Source: Litsea cubeba (taxonomy: Eukaryota; Streptophyta; Magnoliopsida; Laurales; Lauraceae). Taken from it: 64,000 bases of DNA. Under the pieces are notes generated by a model. It saw only the letters and a list, made by a program, of their open reading frames with translations. It made no database searches and was not told where the DNA came from. Numbering within the stretch: the stretch's first letter is position 1; each line of letters begins with the position of its first letter. Below are positions 1 through 12,200 of the stretch, one piece after another. The translations under genes were made by a program, and so were the position numbers. Location of the stretch: NCBI GenBank assembly GCA_012931725.1, contig CM022948.1:71827272-71891271 (forward strand). The letters run 5' to 3'.

Positions 1-2269
1 GACCTTTCTAAATTTATTTCTATCAACAGGGGGATAGATGGATAGGTCTCCTCATGGATAAGGAGGATGAATCAACACTCAAACCAATTAGACCCCAATC
101 GAACCATCTTCTATAGCTGGATTGAGTTACAATAAGAGGCGCTCATCAAGATTACTAAACTTTGATACCTTAAAATCAAGAGTTAAAGATCTTTCGATTT
201 TGAAAGATATAAATTTGGATGATCTTATCAGAGTGATAAATAACCAAGCAACACTTTTGACCTTCTCATCTCCTATACCGTCTTACTCTTATGATTGACC
301 TTTATTGGGCAGATTAATAAAATTGCGTGCATTTTGTAAAACCAAACCTAGTATTAAATGAATTGGAAGTGTAGGAATGTTAAAAGAACAAATTGAGTAT
401 AGGGTAAGTGAATGGGGGTTTTATTTCAATGAAGGGTAATTTGAATATTTTAAAAAAAAATTGAGGAAAGAAGTTGTCAAAAAAGAGATTTAAATGGACG
501 GATGTCCTTAATCGAGAACTTTCTAAAAAGTTTAGAGACTAATTTGAAAAGTTTTGAAACTCGTGTCCTTTTTTGAAATAAGAAAAAAACTTAAAGTCTT
601 ATTTGAGTATCTCCCTTTTTCCCTATTAGGGAATAATTGTTACAAGGTACTATCTCAAACAAGTTATTCTTAAGTTATTTATTTTCTTAACCGATAATCT
701 TCAAAACAACTAGTTCTTATCTCGGAGAGAATTTCGACTCAGGAGTGATACCAGGCCCAAAATTGGAGAAAAAAGAAAGTCCAATGTTTATAATTACGTA
801 ACATATTTAATTCTCTTGAAATGACCCAAGATCCTCTTGGATATGAGACTTAGAGAAATTCTAAGTTGAAGAAGTGGAATCCAATGGTGGGGCCCACCTA
901 CTAAAAATCTAAGCAGTCTAAAATGAACAAGCTCTTACTGTACGGGGATGTCTTTGAACTTAATTCTAATAGAGGTGGCCCCCATTGTAAGAAAATTTTC
1001 TTTATGATAAATAATGTTATTATTAAAAATGTTATATGTGATTCGATCCTATAAAATTCATCCCTTGAGTCTTTTTATATGTGATTCGATCTTGAACTTT
1101 GAATACCTAAAATTAAAGGCTAAAGTAATCTTAATGGCTTGATATCACATATTTTCCTAATCCGCGTCCAAGTCTTTCCATTGTCAAGTCTCCATTAGAT
1201 AACATACATCCAAGTGGACTCCACTGAAAATAACTTGAGTTAGTGAAACTTTCTAAGCTTAAGGAAATGGTATATCTATCATTTATCCATTCAAAACTAA
1301 TAGTCATATGTACACCAACAGATCAAGGTCCTTTATCTAAAAATTCAAATGACAAGTGCCTTTTTTGAGGTTTGCTGAAAATGTAGGGGCCTTTTGTAAA
1401 TAAATGGGGTTGTCCGAAAAGGGCCCTTTCCTTGAAACTACATCATGAAAATTCTCGTAGTCCCCTTGGCATCAAATCATTTCTAATTAAAAGAAGAAGA
1501 AAAAACAACATGTCTCTGTGCATCCAACCAGCATCACAAATCATAGCTTGAAATTAACGGACAAATCATTTTACCTTCAAAAAAAAAAAAAAAAAAAGAA
1601 AGAGGAAAAAATAACAAACGGACAAGGTCGATCATATTGATAATCAAGTCTTCACTGAGTTATAGATTAAAGACATCTTTTTCAAGCTTTATAATCCCCT
1701 TGTTAAAAGTAAGATTTTTTTTTAAAGAAAGTTACGTTTAGTAATCTGCAAAACAGGGAGCAAAAGGTAACTTTTTCTAGGCCACCTAGAAGCTTGTCAT
1801 TTTCTTTATACAACAAGAAAAGCATTCAATCACTGAAAACGTATCAATAGTACCATGCCCTACAATTATGTTGGGAAGACTAAGATGATTGGACTATGAC
1901 TACTTGACTAGAAGGGAAAAAAACAGAGAGGAAGAAAACAAAAGAAGAGGAGAAGAACTTAGCCATCAGACATTTTTTCCTTTTCTGACTTCTTATCTTA
2001 ACTTGTGGAGCCCATCTATCATCAACACCATGCATGATACATGCTTGATGCTACATCCATAAATTGCGAGTTGGTTTTCGAAATATCAACTTTGGCTTTT
2101 TAAAATTTCATCATATTGCATACCCACAAGCATACCCACAATGGAGAATTTTGAGATGTAAAGTTGCCTTTATGAGCTCAAATCATTTGGTTATACATTT
2201 CAGTTTGTAAACGGATTGTTTTTTTCATTTTTAGTTTTTTTATTTCAATTAAGGGGCTATGACGATTTG

Positions 2270-2445
2270 AGACTCGCACATGCAAGGAGCACAACTCACG
2301 CATGTGAGGTGATGGTAACTCGCAGATGCCAAGTGATGAGAATTCACATATGCGAAGAGACACAACACACATTGTGAGGTGATGGAAACTCACACATGTA
2401 AGGATTCATAACTCATATACACATATGACGTAATAACAACTCACA
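2270..2445. repeat. 24-bp minisatellite, about 7 diverged units
   Basis: Consecutive units begin near 2271, 2294, 2318, 2342, 2366, 2389, 2413 and 2437. The core resembles ACTCACACATGTGAGGTGAT and the period is close to 24 bp. Because 24 is a multiple of three, the reverse strand reads as an 8-residue peptide repeat (about E-[FL]-x-S-L/P-[GH]-[IVM]-[CR]). I treat that peptide as a by-product of the repeat, since no start context, splice structure or homologue supports a gene. Confidence 0.7.
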
Positions 2446-4273
2446 TGATTAATTTTTTTGTTGCTTTGTTGTGGGACTTGTCTGTAAGTCCTCATAATAT
2501 GTTTGCGGGCTTTATGCCCTTATAATTCTTTCCTCCACGAGCTGAATTGTAAGTGTAGTATCTGGTCGACTCATAGGTGGATATCTTCCCCCACTTAAGA
2601 CATCCAAACGAAGGATAAGAATGAACAATGTGCGGATTAGATAATCCTAATCCTTCCTTTTAAGGCCTGGTGGGAGGAATTGTGATTCAGTGCCAAGTCA
2701 AGATGAGTGTCAACTGTCAACTCTTAATTTGTAGGTAGATGACTAAGAGGTTTTGAATTGATTGTAGGTGAGCCCTTCTTTTCAAAATAGGAATGTTATT
2801 TGCATTAAATTTTTTGAAGATTTTGTAGTATAAGTGTATAACATTCCCTTTTGAGTATTTACATACCCACATTGCCAAAAAAATGTGCCAAGACCTGTAT
2901 CCCAAATAAGAATAAAAAAAACTACATTTACTTGAAGAGAGCCCATATAACAATTAGAAGGGTCTGACTGTTGCAACCACAAGGCTGTCCAAGGATTAAT
3001 TTTGGGCCAATATTGTAACCTAGTCCATATTTTAGAAGGAAAGCCCGAGCTTGGACTCTAACACATGGTGTGACTTTATAAGTTGGAATTTCTCAATTAC
3101 TTGAGATAGCAGTCTGTCAAGGTTTTTAGTCGGATGTCACTGAAAATCAAGGGTCGAACCAAGCCCAACTCCGGTGTGATCAATTTCACACCCCTGCCCA
3201 ATTGATCTAAACATGACCCACTCCCACATAATGTTCGAATAGGGCCGATCAGGCTCTTGTTGCAGATAAAGTTGGCAAAGATTGGCCTGAACTATTAGAT
3301 GACCCAAGTGTGACCCGCCTAACCCAACATGCACCTTATATCAGGAAGCTTGGCCCGAAGTTAAACAAGTCATACACAAGTTGAGCTGCCTAACCCATCT
3401 AATATGAGGTATAGATTTAATTAAGGTGGGGCAGACATTTTTAGTGAAGTGGCTTTCTGGCTGTCATTGTGGCAGTAATATGAGCAGTTGGGAGTCATTT
3501 TGCATGGGCCTGCAATATTTACTTATTTTTTGGAAAATGGTAAGTATATCTCAAAGGATAAAGGAAATAAAAGAATGTGGCAGTGCTCCCATTACCTACA
3601 ATGCAAAGACACGAAGCACTTGAGGTGGAGCGAACACCAAATTAAAGACCCACAATTGGGTCAACCTAAAAAACACCCATAGCTCAGGCCAAGCTAACGA
3701 AGCTCACAACCTGGGCTAGGCAAAGTAAGAGCCAAAAAGCAACTTTCAAAAATCAGGAACATAGTTCCAAGCGAAAAAAAAAATCAGGAACATAGCTGAA
3801 TAAAAGGATCAGCTATCATCATTGTTAGACTGTAATAAAATTCCTTAGATGCCTTGTAACTCTACTCCAAGGAGATGTGGAGTCATCAAAATTGTCACAG
3901 ACATAGCAGTTGAAGGTAGAAGTCAAAATTGCTGGCTTTCTTGCATGAAAACGTTGAGTCTAAGGGGAGTTTGCAGGGTCCTTAAGAGCATCTTTTTATT
4001 ATTTTACTATCTGTGTATATTGCTACTACCATTATAAAAGAGGCTTTCAAGGACTTGGGGCATGCACTATTTACTAGTAGAGATCCCACACCTAATAGCA
4101 GCAAAAAAAAAAAAAAAACTAAAAAAGGAAAAACAATAGAGTGAAGCTTAGGGGAACAGAGCTACATGATTTTTAAAATTACATAAAATGGGCCTCAATA
4201 AAAAAGGATTACTACTAATTGGGTTTCGACTGGGGCCCATGATTTTTAAATTACATCCATGTACAATGTACAT

Positions 4274-4694
4274 TGGGACTACAAACAAAACAGCTCCGGT
4301 TTCGGATCCAGAAATAGCTCCAACTTGATGATCGGGATCTACTTTCAAAATCGGTTCTAACTTCTTTCGTTTAATATTTTTCTTAAAATAAGGATATCCT
4401 TCAACTTATCATAGTATATCAAGTCTACTACGTTCAAGATTAAATATGAGAATGTTCAGCAAAAGTTGATTTTGAGTTGCAGTTTGCAACCTTAAAGATT
4501 TATATGTCGGGTCCCAGGTCCACGGGTCGGAACGTGTATGAACCCAAAACAGGACCCATTTATTAATCAAAACCTAAAGCAGGTTCTAAGTCCGGACCCA
4601 TTTATGAATCGAAACCTAAATTTGTCCCAAACTTGGTTTTTTACTGGTCGAAACCCCTTGGTAATGGAGAATTGGACACCCATTTGCATCCCTA
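4274..4694. mobile_element. MITE-like element, family A (hAT-like), copy 1
   Basis: The right end reads as TAGGGATGCAAATGGG on the reverse strand, resembling the terminal repeat of the copy at 7495-7982. The interior (about 4310-4620) matches that copy in inverted orientation, including the shared block around GTAGACTTGATA and the blocks rich in GGTTCCGACCCGTGACCC-like words. The left end is uncertain and I found no clear target-site duplication. Confidence 0.5.
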
Positions 4695-4824
4695 GTTTAC
4701 ACCCACTTAATAAATGGATCAAACTTAAAATGGGCTTCAATCTAAAAACCACCCATCCTTTTCTATCTTCCCCTTGTTGTCATGACCCAAGTTGCACCAT
4801 ACACAAAATCACATAGGAAAAATT

Positions 4825-4851
<27 letters not shown>
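4825..4851. repeat. (ATC)9 microsatellite
   Basis: Nine perfect ATC units. On the + strand one frame reads as a His run, which explains a short His-rich open frame that is not a gene. Confidence 0.9.
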
Positions 4852-4855
<4 letters not shown>

Positions 4856-6161
4856 TAAAAGTGTAAAAAGAAAATACCCCCCTTTTTATTATGATGTGGG
4901 CCTCCTGAAAGGAGTCTTATGTTTGACAGTTCAAAAACAAGGCCCACCACCTTTAACTTTGATGTGCATTCCCCACCCAAGCCTAAGTCTTTATTCCATC
5001 AAATCAAAGATAACTTAGCTTTAGATGTCTGTCCTTTTCCGAGTGCCACATGCACAAAATCTGCTGGCAGGCACATTGTGTGGCCATTTCTGATCAGACG
5101 ATCATTTCATGAGCCTTAGTCCGTAATTCCGTACTCTCTTCTTGGTTGAAACACAACCACTCAAAAGAATTTTTTTTCCAGCATAGTTTAACAGCCATCA
5201 TTGACAGTGAACATGGCCAAATGGTAAAGGGTAAATCAGATGAAATGAGTGGCTGAGATGTGGTTGTTGTTCATCATTTACATGACTCTGGATCTCAAAG
5301 GTTGAATGATCGATTTGTTGGAAAGCGGTGCAGTGGAAATTATCCCAATTTACGTTTAATTACTATGCACAAAAACAACCAAACCATCAAAATACAACAA
5401 TATATTTGGTTCGGCAATGGTGCGTGTGGGAGAATAATCTCTCTTTTAGAGTTTATGATAAAGTTAGAGATTAATTCATAAAACCCCTGCTTTCATGTCC
5501 TTAAAGAAAATTTCGATACAATTATCAAAATACCCTGACTTAGAACATACAAATGAACTCACCCCGGTAAATCAAAATAGAAGAGAATACAAGAGTTATA
5601 TTTTCAATGACAATAGTTGATATGGGCCTACAATAAGGTTTTGTACGTGCAATCTTTCTCGTGACAATCTTCCCTTCTAAGTTCTATCTATAAATTATTG
5701 TTTTCTGTTGAAAAGGAGAGTGGTAGATGGGGTCACGGATTATCGAAGATTACACAATTTGGTGGGCCCATAAGCATAAGCCACTTCACATCCCATGAAG
5801 GTTCATAAGGCTGTCAGTGGGCCCATTGACAGGACAAGGGAAAGTGAATATATGAAATTATGAATAGGGCCTAAATCCAGGCTTCAAGGCAGTCAGGCCT
5901 GGCCCATTGACAGCCTTTGAAAGTATTTGCCTGTGGGCCACTTAGTCATTTCTATTAACAGTAATTCAATCATTCATGATTATCTTTGGGGAGTGTGATA
6001 AAGGGTTAAAGTAAAGGATCATTTGATGATCTGGGCCTCTCCTTGGTGGGTTCACTCATGAAGCTAAAATGATGGTAGGAAACCCTAAAACTCGTAAAAA
6101 AAGAGAAACACTGTAGGGGTGGCAATTCTCCTTTTCCAAGGGTTACCCTTGCGTGGGTAAA

Positions 6162-6734
6162 GGTGGCAAAATATAACCCGACCCATCAATCCGACACGAA
6201 CCGCGTATTACCCGCTTAACCCGACCCGTTTAATAGGCGGGTCGGTCACAAGTCAAGTATTCATGACCCGCCATTAAGCGGGTCGGGCTAGGGTTGATCC
6301 GCATAACCCGCTTATTTAAGTTAAAATTGAATTTGATTATTTTAATGCATATGCTACAAAAGAATAAATGAACCTTAACAAATTCAACCCCACGCTTTTT
6401 ATTAATATAAAGCAAGGTAATGCGCATCAAATTATTGATGAAATGATATTAGACCAAATTTGAGCTTAAAAGTCAGTTTTGGTCAAGCAGAGAACCATGG
6501 TTGAGTCGATTTGTTTACTAGATGGATGTGGGTTATGTGAGTCGACCTGACCCTTATAACCCGCAATGGTTATGCGGGTTTAAGCGGGTCGGGTCGGGTC
6601 GGGTTGACCCGTGGTGGGTTCGGGTTAGGAGTTTCCGACCCGTTTAATAAATAGGTCGGATGCAGGTTAGACTTGTATAACCTGTTTAATAAACGAGTTT
6701 GGCCCGTTTAGCACAACTCGACCCGATTGCCACC
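6162..6734. mobile_element. MITE-like element with GGTGGCAA terminal inverted repeats
   Basis: The left end GGTGGCAAAATATAACCCG and the right end (reverse strand GGTGGCAATCGGGTCGAG) form an imperfect terminal inverted repeat. The interior is dense in CGGGTCGGGT-type words on both strands and has no coding capacity. A second GGGGTGGCAATT word at about 6116 suggests an older or nested copy just to the left. I could not identify a target-site duplication, so the superfamily is left open, although this type of terminus is common among hAT-like MITEs. Confidence 0.5.
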
Positions 6735-7494
6735 AGTTGTGGGAGGTGAGAAGAAAAGTAAGGGGATGGTTGGCAAATTGAGAGGAATCCTCTCTCCTTA
6801 ATATCCTCAAAGAGAATTTCTGAAGAAAGTTATAGATTTGATAAACAGAGAGGATTCCTACCTTCTATAGAATGTGTGATCACAAATTGATGTAAGTTTT
6901 TTTTAATAATTTTTTCAAAATTCATGAAAACTCAGATTTCACCCCTTAGCCCTTTTTTCCATCTAAAGAATCTCGGATTGTGCAAAGGGGGCCTATAGGA
7001 ATAAAAAAATTAACATTTTATGATCTAAACTCCTTTTATAAATACCTCAAAACCAAGACAAATGGATATCCTAGCCATATTTGGCCTTAAGAAATTATTC
7101 ATGGTTTGGATCATGATTTTGGGGCCCACAAGAACCAGAAAATTAAAAAGAAAAATGGACGGCCACATAATCACATTTGTTGCACTGTGGAAGATGAACG
7201 GTTTGGAGCTTTTTGCAATTTTTAAAGACGGAATGCAGCAAGAGATTAAATTAAATCTGCTCATCTCTAAAATTGTGACTCAAGGCATGCCATTAACTTT
7301 CTAATTTTATTTTGTTAAATGCATAAGTGAGGAGGAGAGAGTAGAATCAGCCACACATAAACTCAATATTTCGAACACTAGAGGGATCAAAGAGGGAGCC
7401 CATGAGCATTTCAGTGGCTAGCTCACTTTTTATCTGAACAATGAAATTTTACTGCAAGCCAAACTCAGATGTAGGTAGACAAATTACTACAAGC

Positions 7495-7982
7495 TAGGGT
7501 TGTAAACGGGTATCAGATTCGCCGATTACCCGGAAGTTCCAACCCATAAAAAATCAGGTCTAAAACCTAATTTAGGTTTCGATTCATAAACGGGTCCGAG
7601 CCCAGAATCCAATTTAGGTTCCGATTGATAAAAGGGTCCGGTTCTGGGTCCATATAGGTTCCGACCCGTGACCCGGCATATGAGTCTTTGATATTACAAA
7701 CTATACCTCAGAATTAATTTTTTTTTTTTACATTTTTATGTATAATACTAAGGGTAGTAGACTTGATGCACTGTTATAAGTTGAATGATATGCTTATTTT
7801 ATGAAAAAAATTAAAAAACTAAAGAGAAGTTGGAACTAGATTCCAGTCCTCTAGGTGGATCCGGTTCCAGAACCTATAAAATAAGTTTTGAGTCAAAACT
7901 GAATCCGAAATCGAAACCGATAGTTAGAAATGAGTCCGGCCAACTATTAGTTTGACACGAAACCGTCCGATTTGCAACTCTA
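7495..7982. mobile_element. MITE-like element, family A (hAT-like), copy 2
   Basis: A 488-bp element. The left terminus TAGGGTTGTAAACGGG and the right terminus (reverse strand TAGAGTTGCAAATCGG) are imperfect inverted repeats. It is flanked by CTACAAGC (7487-7494) and TTACAAGC (7983-7990), a 7-of-8 target-site duplication, and an 8-bp duplication is typical of the hAT superfamily. It carries no open reading frame of note. The interior matches the element at 4274-4694 in inverse orientation. Confidence 0.65.
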
Positions 7983-9105
7983 TTACAAGCCCATAATCGT
8001 ACCAGCGTTTTTAATTATCAATTGGACGCTGATGCAGAGTAGACGGACTACTACTATCTATTAAGACGAGAAGAAGAATTTATTTCTAATACCTCAAGAT
8101 TAATAGTGGAATCATGAGATTCTATCAAAGATAATATAATATCAGATTTTATGATTAAAAGCTTGTCATCTTTATTGCATTGTGCATGGGATGTATGGAG
8201 TTATGAGTTATCTCCTTATTCTAATCACCCCAAAGGAACAGCTCAGACTTTTCTTTTTCCCTCCCATTGTCCAAATTAGTTGGTAAGATTCAATGGCTAG
8301 AAGACAATCGGCGGCCATGTGCCTGCCGAATACCAGGTTGGAATCCCAAGAACCGGGCAAAAGCTCATGAGGAATCTACCAAATTATATATATCCGATTA
8401 TTCCTGTTCCTTCTACAAATCATCTCAAAACATTCCCCATATTTCTGCTTCTTGAACCCTGTTTCTTTTGTAAAACAAACTCACCTTTAGATATGACTAG
8501 ATACTGCAGATATATTCAACAAAACCCACATCTTTGAAAGTCCACACCAATCCGGACATCAGGAGTTGGGTTCATACATACATGTGGGCTCCACATTTCA
8601 GTTATCCGGATCATTTGTGATATGATGGCCCCATCCACCACCAAACTCTCCCAGATAGGTAGAATCAATCTAGCCCTACAACTACAGGTGGCCATCTAAT
8701 AGATGGTTAAGAAAATAAAGCAACTTTGCCACAGTAAGTGATGAGAATTTTTAGTTGTTCCAATATCATAACTCTGTAGTTTGTTGAATCTTGACTCCTA
8801 TGTTTTAGAAAATGCAGATGCTGCAGGTACTGAAAGCGGCTGTAGAATCGCTCCAGTCACTCTGAAAGCCAGTCAACATTCAAAGCAAGAAAGTCTCTGA
8901 CTCACAGATTTCCTCAATTGAGTGAGTAGAAGTACAAGTGTAGAGCCCACAGTGGGGCCCACTCATTGCAAACTCTCCATCTAAATGCAATCGTAGCTGG
9001 CCCACCTAAGATTGATCTAATGATGAATAACTGATTAACGCAGTATTTGCGTTATCCATCGTAATATCGTTCTCATCTCCTCCAATCTCCTCCCTCACCG
9101 AGACT

Positions 9106-9133
9106 GAAGAAGAAGAAGAAGAAGAAGAAGAAG
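9106..9133 (+). repeat. (GAA)9 microsatellite in the unc-13 homolog leader
   Basis: A 28-base GAA run lies about 110 bases upstream of the ATG at 9243, probably in the 5' untranslated region. Purine-rich GAA or CT tracts are frequent in plant leaders. It should be length-polymorphic between individuals. Confidence 0.75.
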
Positions 9134-9242
9134 CAATCTTCAAATCTGAGAAGAACCCATTTCAAATCTCCACAATCCAAGCCTCCCCACACCATTTCAG
9201 AAAAAACCCATCTCAAAAAATCCAATCTTTCCATCCCCTGAA

Positions 9243-12200
9243 ATGGTACTACTTTTCAGAAACGCAGGTGTTGGTAATCCCAAAAGTGAAGTCTTTGCCT
9301 CCATCGCCCCCATTTCCGATCTCCCATCCCCATTTGGCGATCTGGGTTGCAGTCTTTCCGACTCCGAGCTGCGAGAAACTGCGTACGAGATCTTCATCGG
9401 TGCCTGCAGATCTTCCGCTGGAAAGGCATTGTCTTGCGCTCCCAGAGCAGAGAGATCGCTTTCTGTATCGTTACAGACGTCTTCATCTTCTTCCCCGTCT
9501 TCGCCGCAGAAATCACTGACGTGGAGTGCTAGCATGAAGAAGGCGTTTGGGTTCAGTTCGTCTTCCAAGGGGAGCCCGTCCGAGGAGTCGAAGAAACCCA
9601 TCACGGTTGGGGAGCTCGTGAGAATTCAGATGGGAATTTCGGAGGAAGCAGATTCGAGAATTCAGCGTGCATTGTTGAGGTTTGCGGCCGGGCAGGTGAG
9701 AGCTGGATTTCATTTTCTTCCAAAAACTAGCGTTTTATTTGATATTGACATCTGGGTGCTTTAGTAAGCATTTTGTTGTTCTGGGTTAGTATTTTTTTTT
9801 TCTTAATCATCATCTATCCAGCATGGTTTTGATCTGGGGTCGTTTTGGGAGGGAAATTCAGGAGATTTCAATATGTTGATGAACTTGAGAACATGGAAAA
9901 TTTAACTGTAATTTTATATCTGTGTTGTATCTACTTACATTCATGGGAATAATTGGGGTTAAAATTCTCATATAGGATATAGTAACTTGTTATATAACAT
10001 GGGCGCTCCATATTCTGTAAATATTTTTGTTGGACATTATTTCTGTGATGACACTCTTTGGATAATCATTTTCTGTGTTTTATATTTTTGATTTGTTTAG
10101 ATGTTGATCTTGAATTCCTACTGTACATCCCGTTATCTATAGATTTTCCCTAAGTTTTATAGATAGATGACATGATATTTGTTTATGTTACTGAAAAAAC
10201 TTGTTAAATCATATTATATTTATTGATATCTTCATTTATCTATACCGATCTGTCTTTACAAATTTTCCTGTAGGGATTGTTGTGTTTCTCATATCATCCC
10301 ATTCATACTCTTGTCTGAGATGCATTGTCACTAATCAGAGCAAACAGCAAACTGCCCTGAGAAATGACATCGAGCGGAGCAATCTAGTTCAGATCTCTGA
10401 TATCGTATTTTGCTACTTACTAACCTTCATTACTGTATTTTTATATGAGGCTGGCTTAGAAAACCGATCTTCTTCTCAGATATCTCATGCTAGTGATGGG
10501 AACCTTTTGGATCCATTTTGTTCTATTGAACTGAAAAGCTTGCAACTTTTAAGATGGCTATCTGAATTTTGTTATTATGTCACTAACAGAGAGAATTGAT
10601 GATTTTTTAGCTGTCTCATGTGGGTGATTGGAGTTATATGGATCCCTATTTTTCTTTCTGAAAAGCTTTCAACTTCAACATGGAAATATAATTTTGTACT
10701 CAGCGGTCCCTGACTTCATGCTTAGTGGAGCTGCTTACTTTTCCTAACTGCAGATATAAACACGTTCTGTTAAACAATAACAAAAAATCCCAGCTAACAC
10801 TTTTAGTCAAGCCTTTTCCCCCTCCAAAAGTTGGAAGAGACAGCCACTGAATCCATTCTTTTATATATATATATATATTTGCGTGGTTAAGATGTGAAAT
10901 GTGAGATCCTCAACCCAGGTCATTAATGATTAAACACATTTCTTTGTCAAGACTTGCTTCCAGCATTTAGTTCTCAGAAACTTGGACAAATTAAACACAA
11001 TACTTTCCTGACCACTACCAGGTCAAATTTCAAGATTTTAGACCTTGCCTGCTGTAAGTGGGATACCTGTTCCCATTTATTCTAATGATAATTGTGGTGA
11101 TGAATGTTTTTCTAGTCATGCCTTTGATTTAAGCTTTTAAAAAATTAATTATTTAATCTTTATTTATGCTTATTACAGCACGAGAGACCTTTTGAGTTCA
11201 TGGTTTTGCCATTAGAGCTATTACAGCAGTTCAAGGCTTCAGATTTTCATGACCCACAAGAGTATGAAGGCTGGCAGGAGAGAAATTTGAAGCTTCTTGA
11301 AGCTGGACTCCTGCTTCATCCTCTCCACCCGTTACCAAAGAGAAACCCTGCTTCACAAGGGCTTCATCAAATACTACGCGGAGCTTCAGAAAGACTACTA
11401 GATACTGGTAGAAATTCTGAGTCAATGCAAGTCTTGCGTAGTGCAGTAATGTCTCTTGCTTATAGATCATGTGATGGTTCGGTTCCGGAGAGATGTCATT
11501 GGGCCGATGGTTATCCGCTGAATTTTCAATTATACCATATGCTACTCGAAGCTTGTTTTGATAGGAAGGAAAAAACTTCAATTATAGAGGAAGTAGATGA
11601 AGTTATAGAGCTAATAAAGAAGACTTGGGTGGTCCTTGGTCTGAATCAGATGCTTCATAACCTTTGCTTCTCATGGGTCTTATTTAACCGTTTCATAGTG
11701 ACTGGTCGAGTGGAAAGTAATCTTCTGTTTTCGGCAGATAATCAGTTGGCGGAAGTTGCAAAAGATGTAAAGGCAGCAAAGGATCCAGCATATGCTAAGA
11801 TCTTGAGTACAATACTTGGTTGGGCAGAAAAACAACTTCTCACCTATCATGACACCTTCCATCCAGGCAATATCTGTTTGATGCAGAGTATTGTTTCTTT
11901 GGGGGTATCAGCTGCAAAGATATTAGCAGAAGATATTTCTCGTGAGTTTCGCCGCAGGAGGAAGGAAGTAATTGATGTTGCTCGCTGCAGGATTGACACT
12001 TACATCAGATCATCGCTGCGTGCTGCTTTTGCTCAGGCAAGTCTCCTTAATCCGTTTCACAGTCTTCCTCAAAAGTTTGATGCATCAGATGACGCTTCAT
12101 CGAAACTAATGACATTTTCATTTAATAATCAATGTTACAGATGGGCACACCTTTTGTTAATCCAAGGCATTCAAATGGTGACCTTATCACAGGATGGGCC

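Larger units (their letters stand above)
1..9080. other. Intergenic region, no gene recognised
   Basis: I find no exon series, conserved protein motif or RNA gene here. The open frames are short (under 100 codons) and resemble no family I know. The stretch holds AT-rich DNA, A-runs (about 1579-1597), a 24-bp minisatellite (2270-2445), an ATC microsatellite (4825-4851) and at least three MITE-like elements (about 4274-4694, 6162-6734, 7495-7982), which are listed separately. The last 150 bases or so form the promoter and leader of the unc-13 homolog. Confidence 0.6.

Noticed and set aside
4782..5018. Open frame with a run of histidines
   Set aside because: The run is produced by the (ATC)9 microsatellite. 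No homologue or gene structure was seen.
9197..9604. 135-codon open frame antisense to unc-13 exon 1
   Set aside because: It lies entirely opposite a conserved exon and leader, contains no known motif, and is best explained as a shadow of GC-rich coding sequence.
10201..10599. 132-codon open frame in unc-13 intron 1
   Set aside because: The first codons are AT-rich and low in complexity, no family motif is visible, and the flanking exons join in phase without it.
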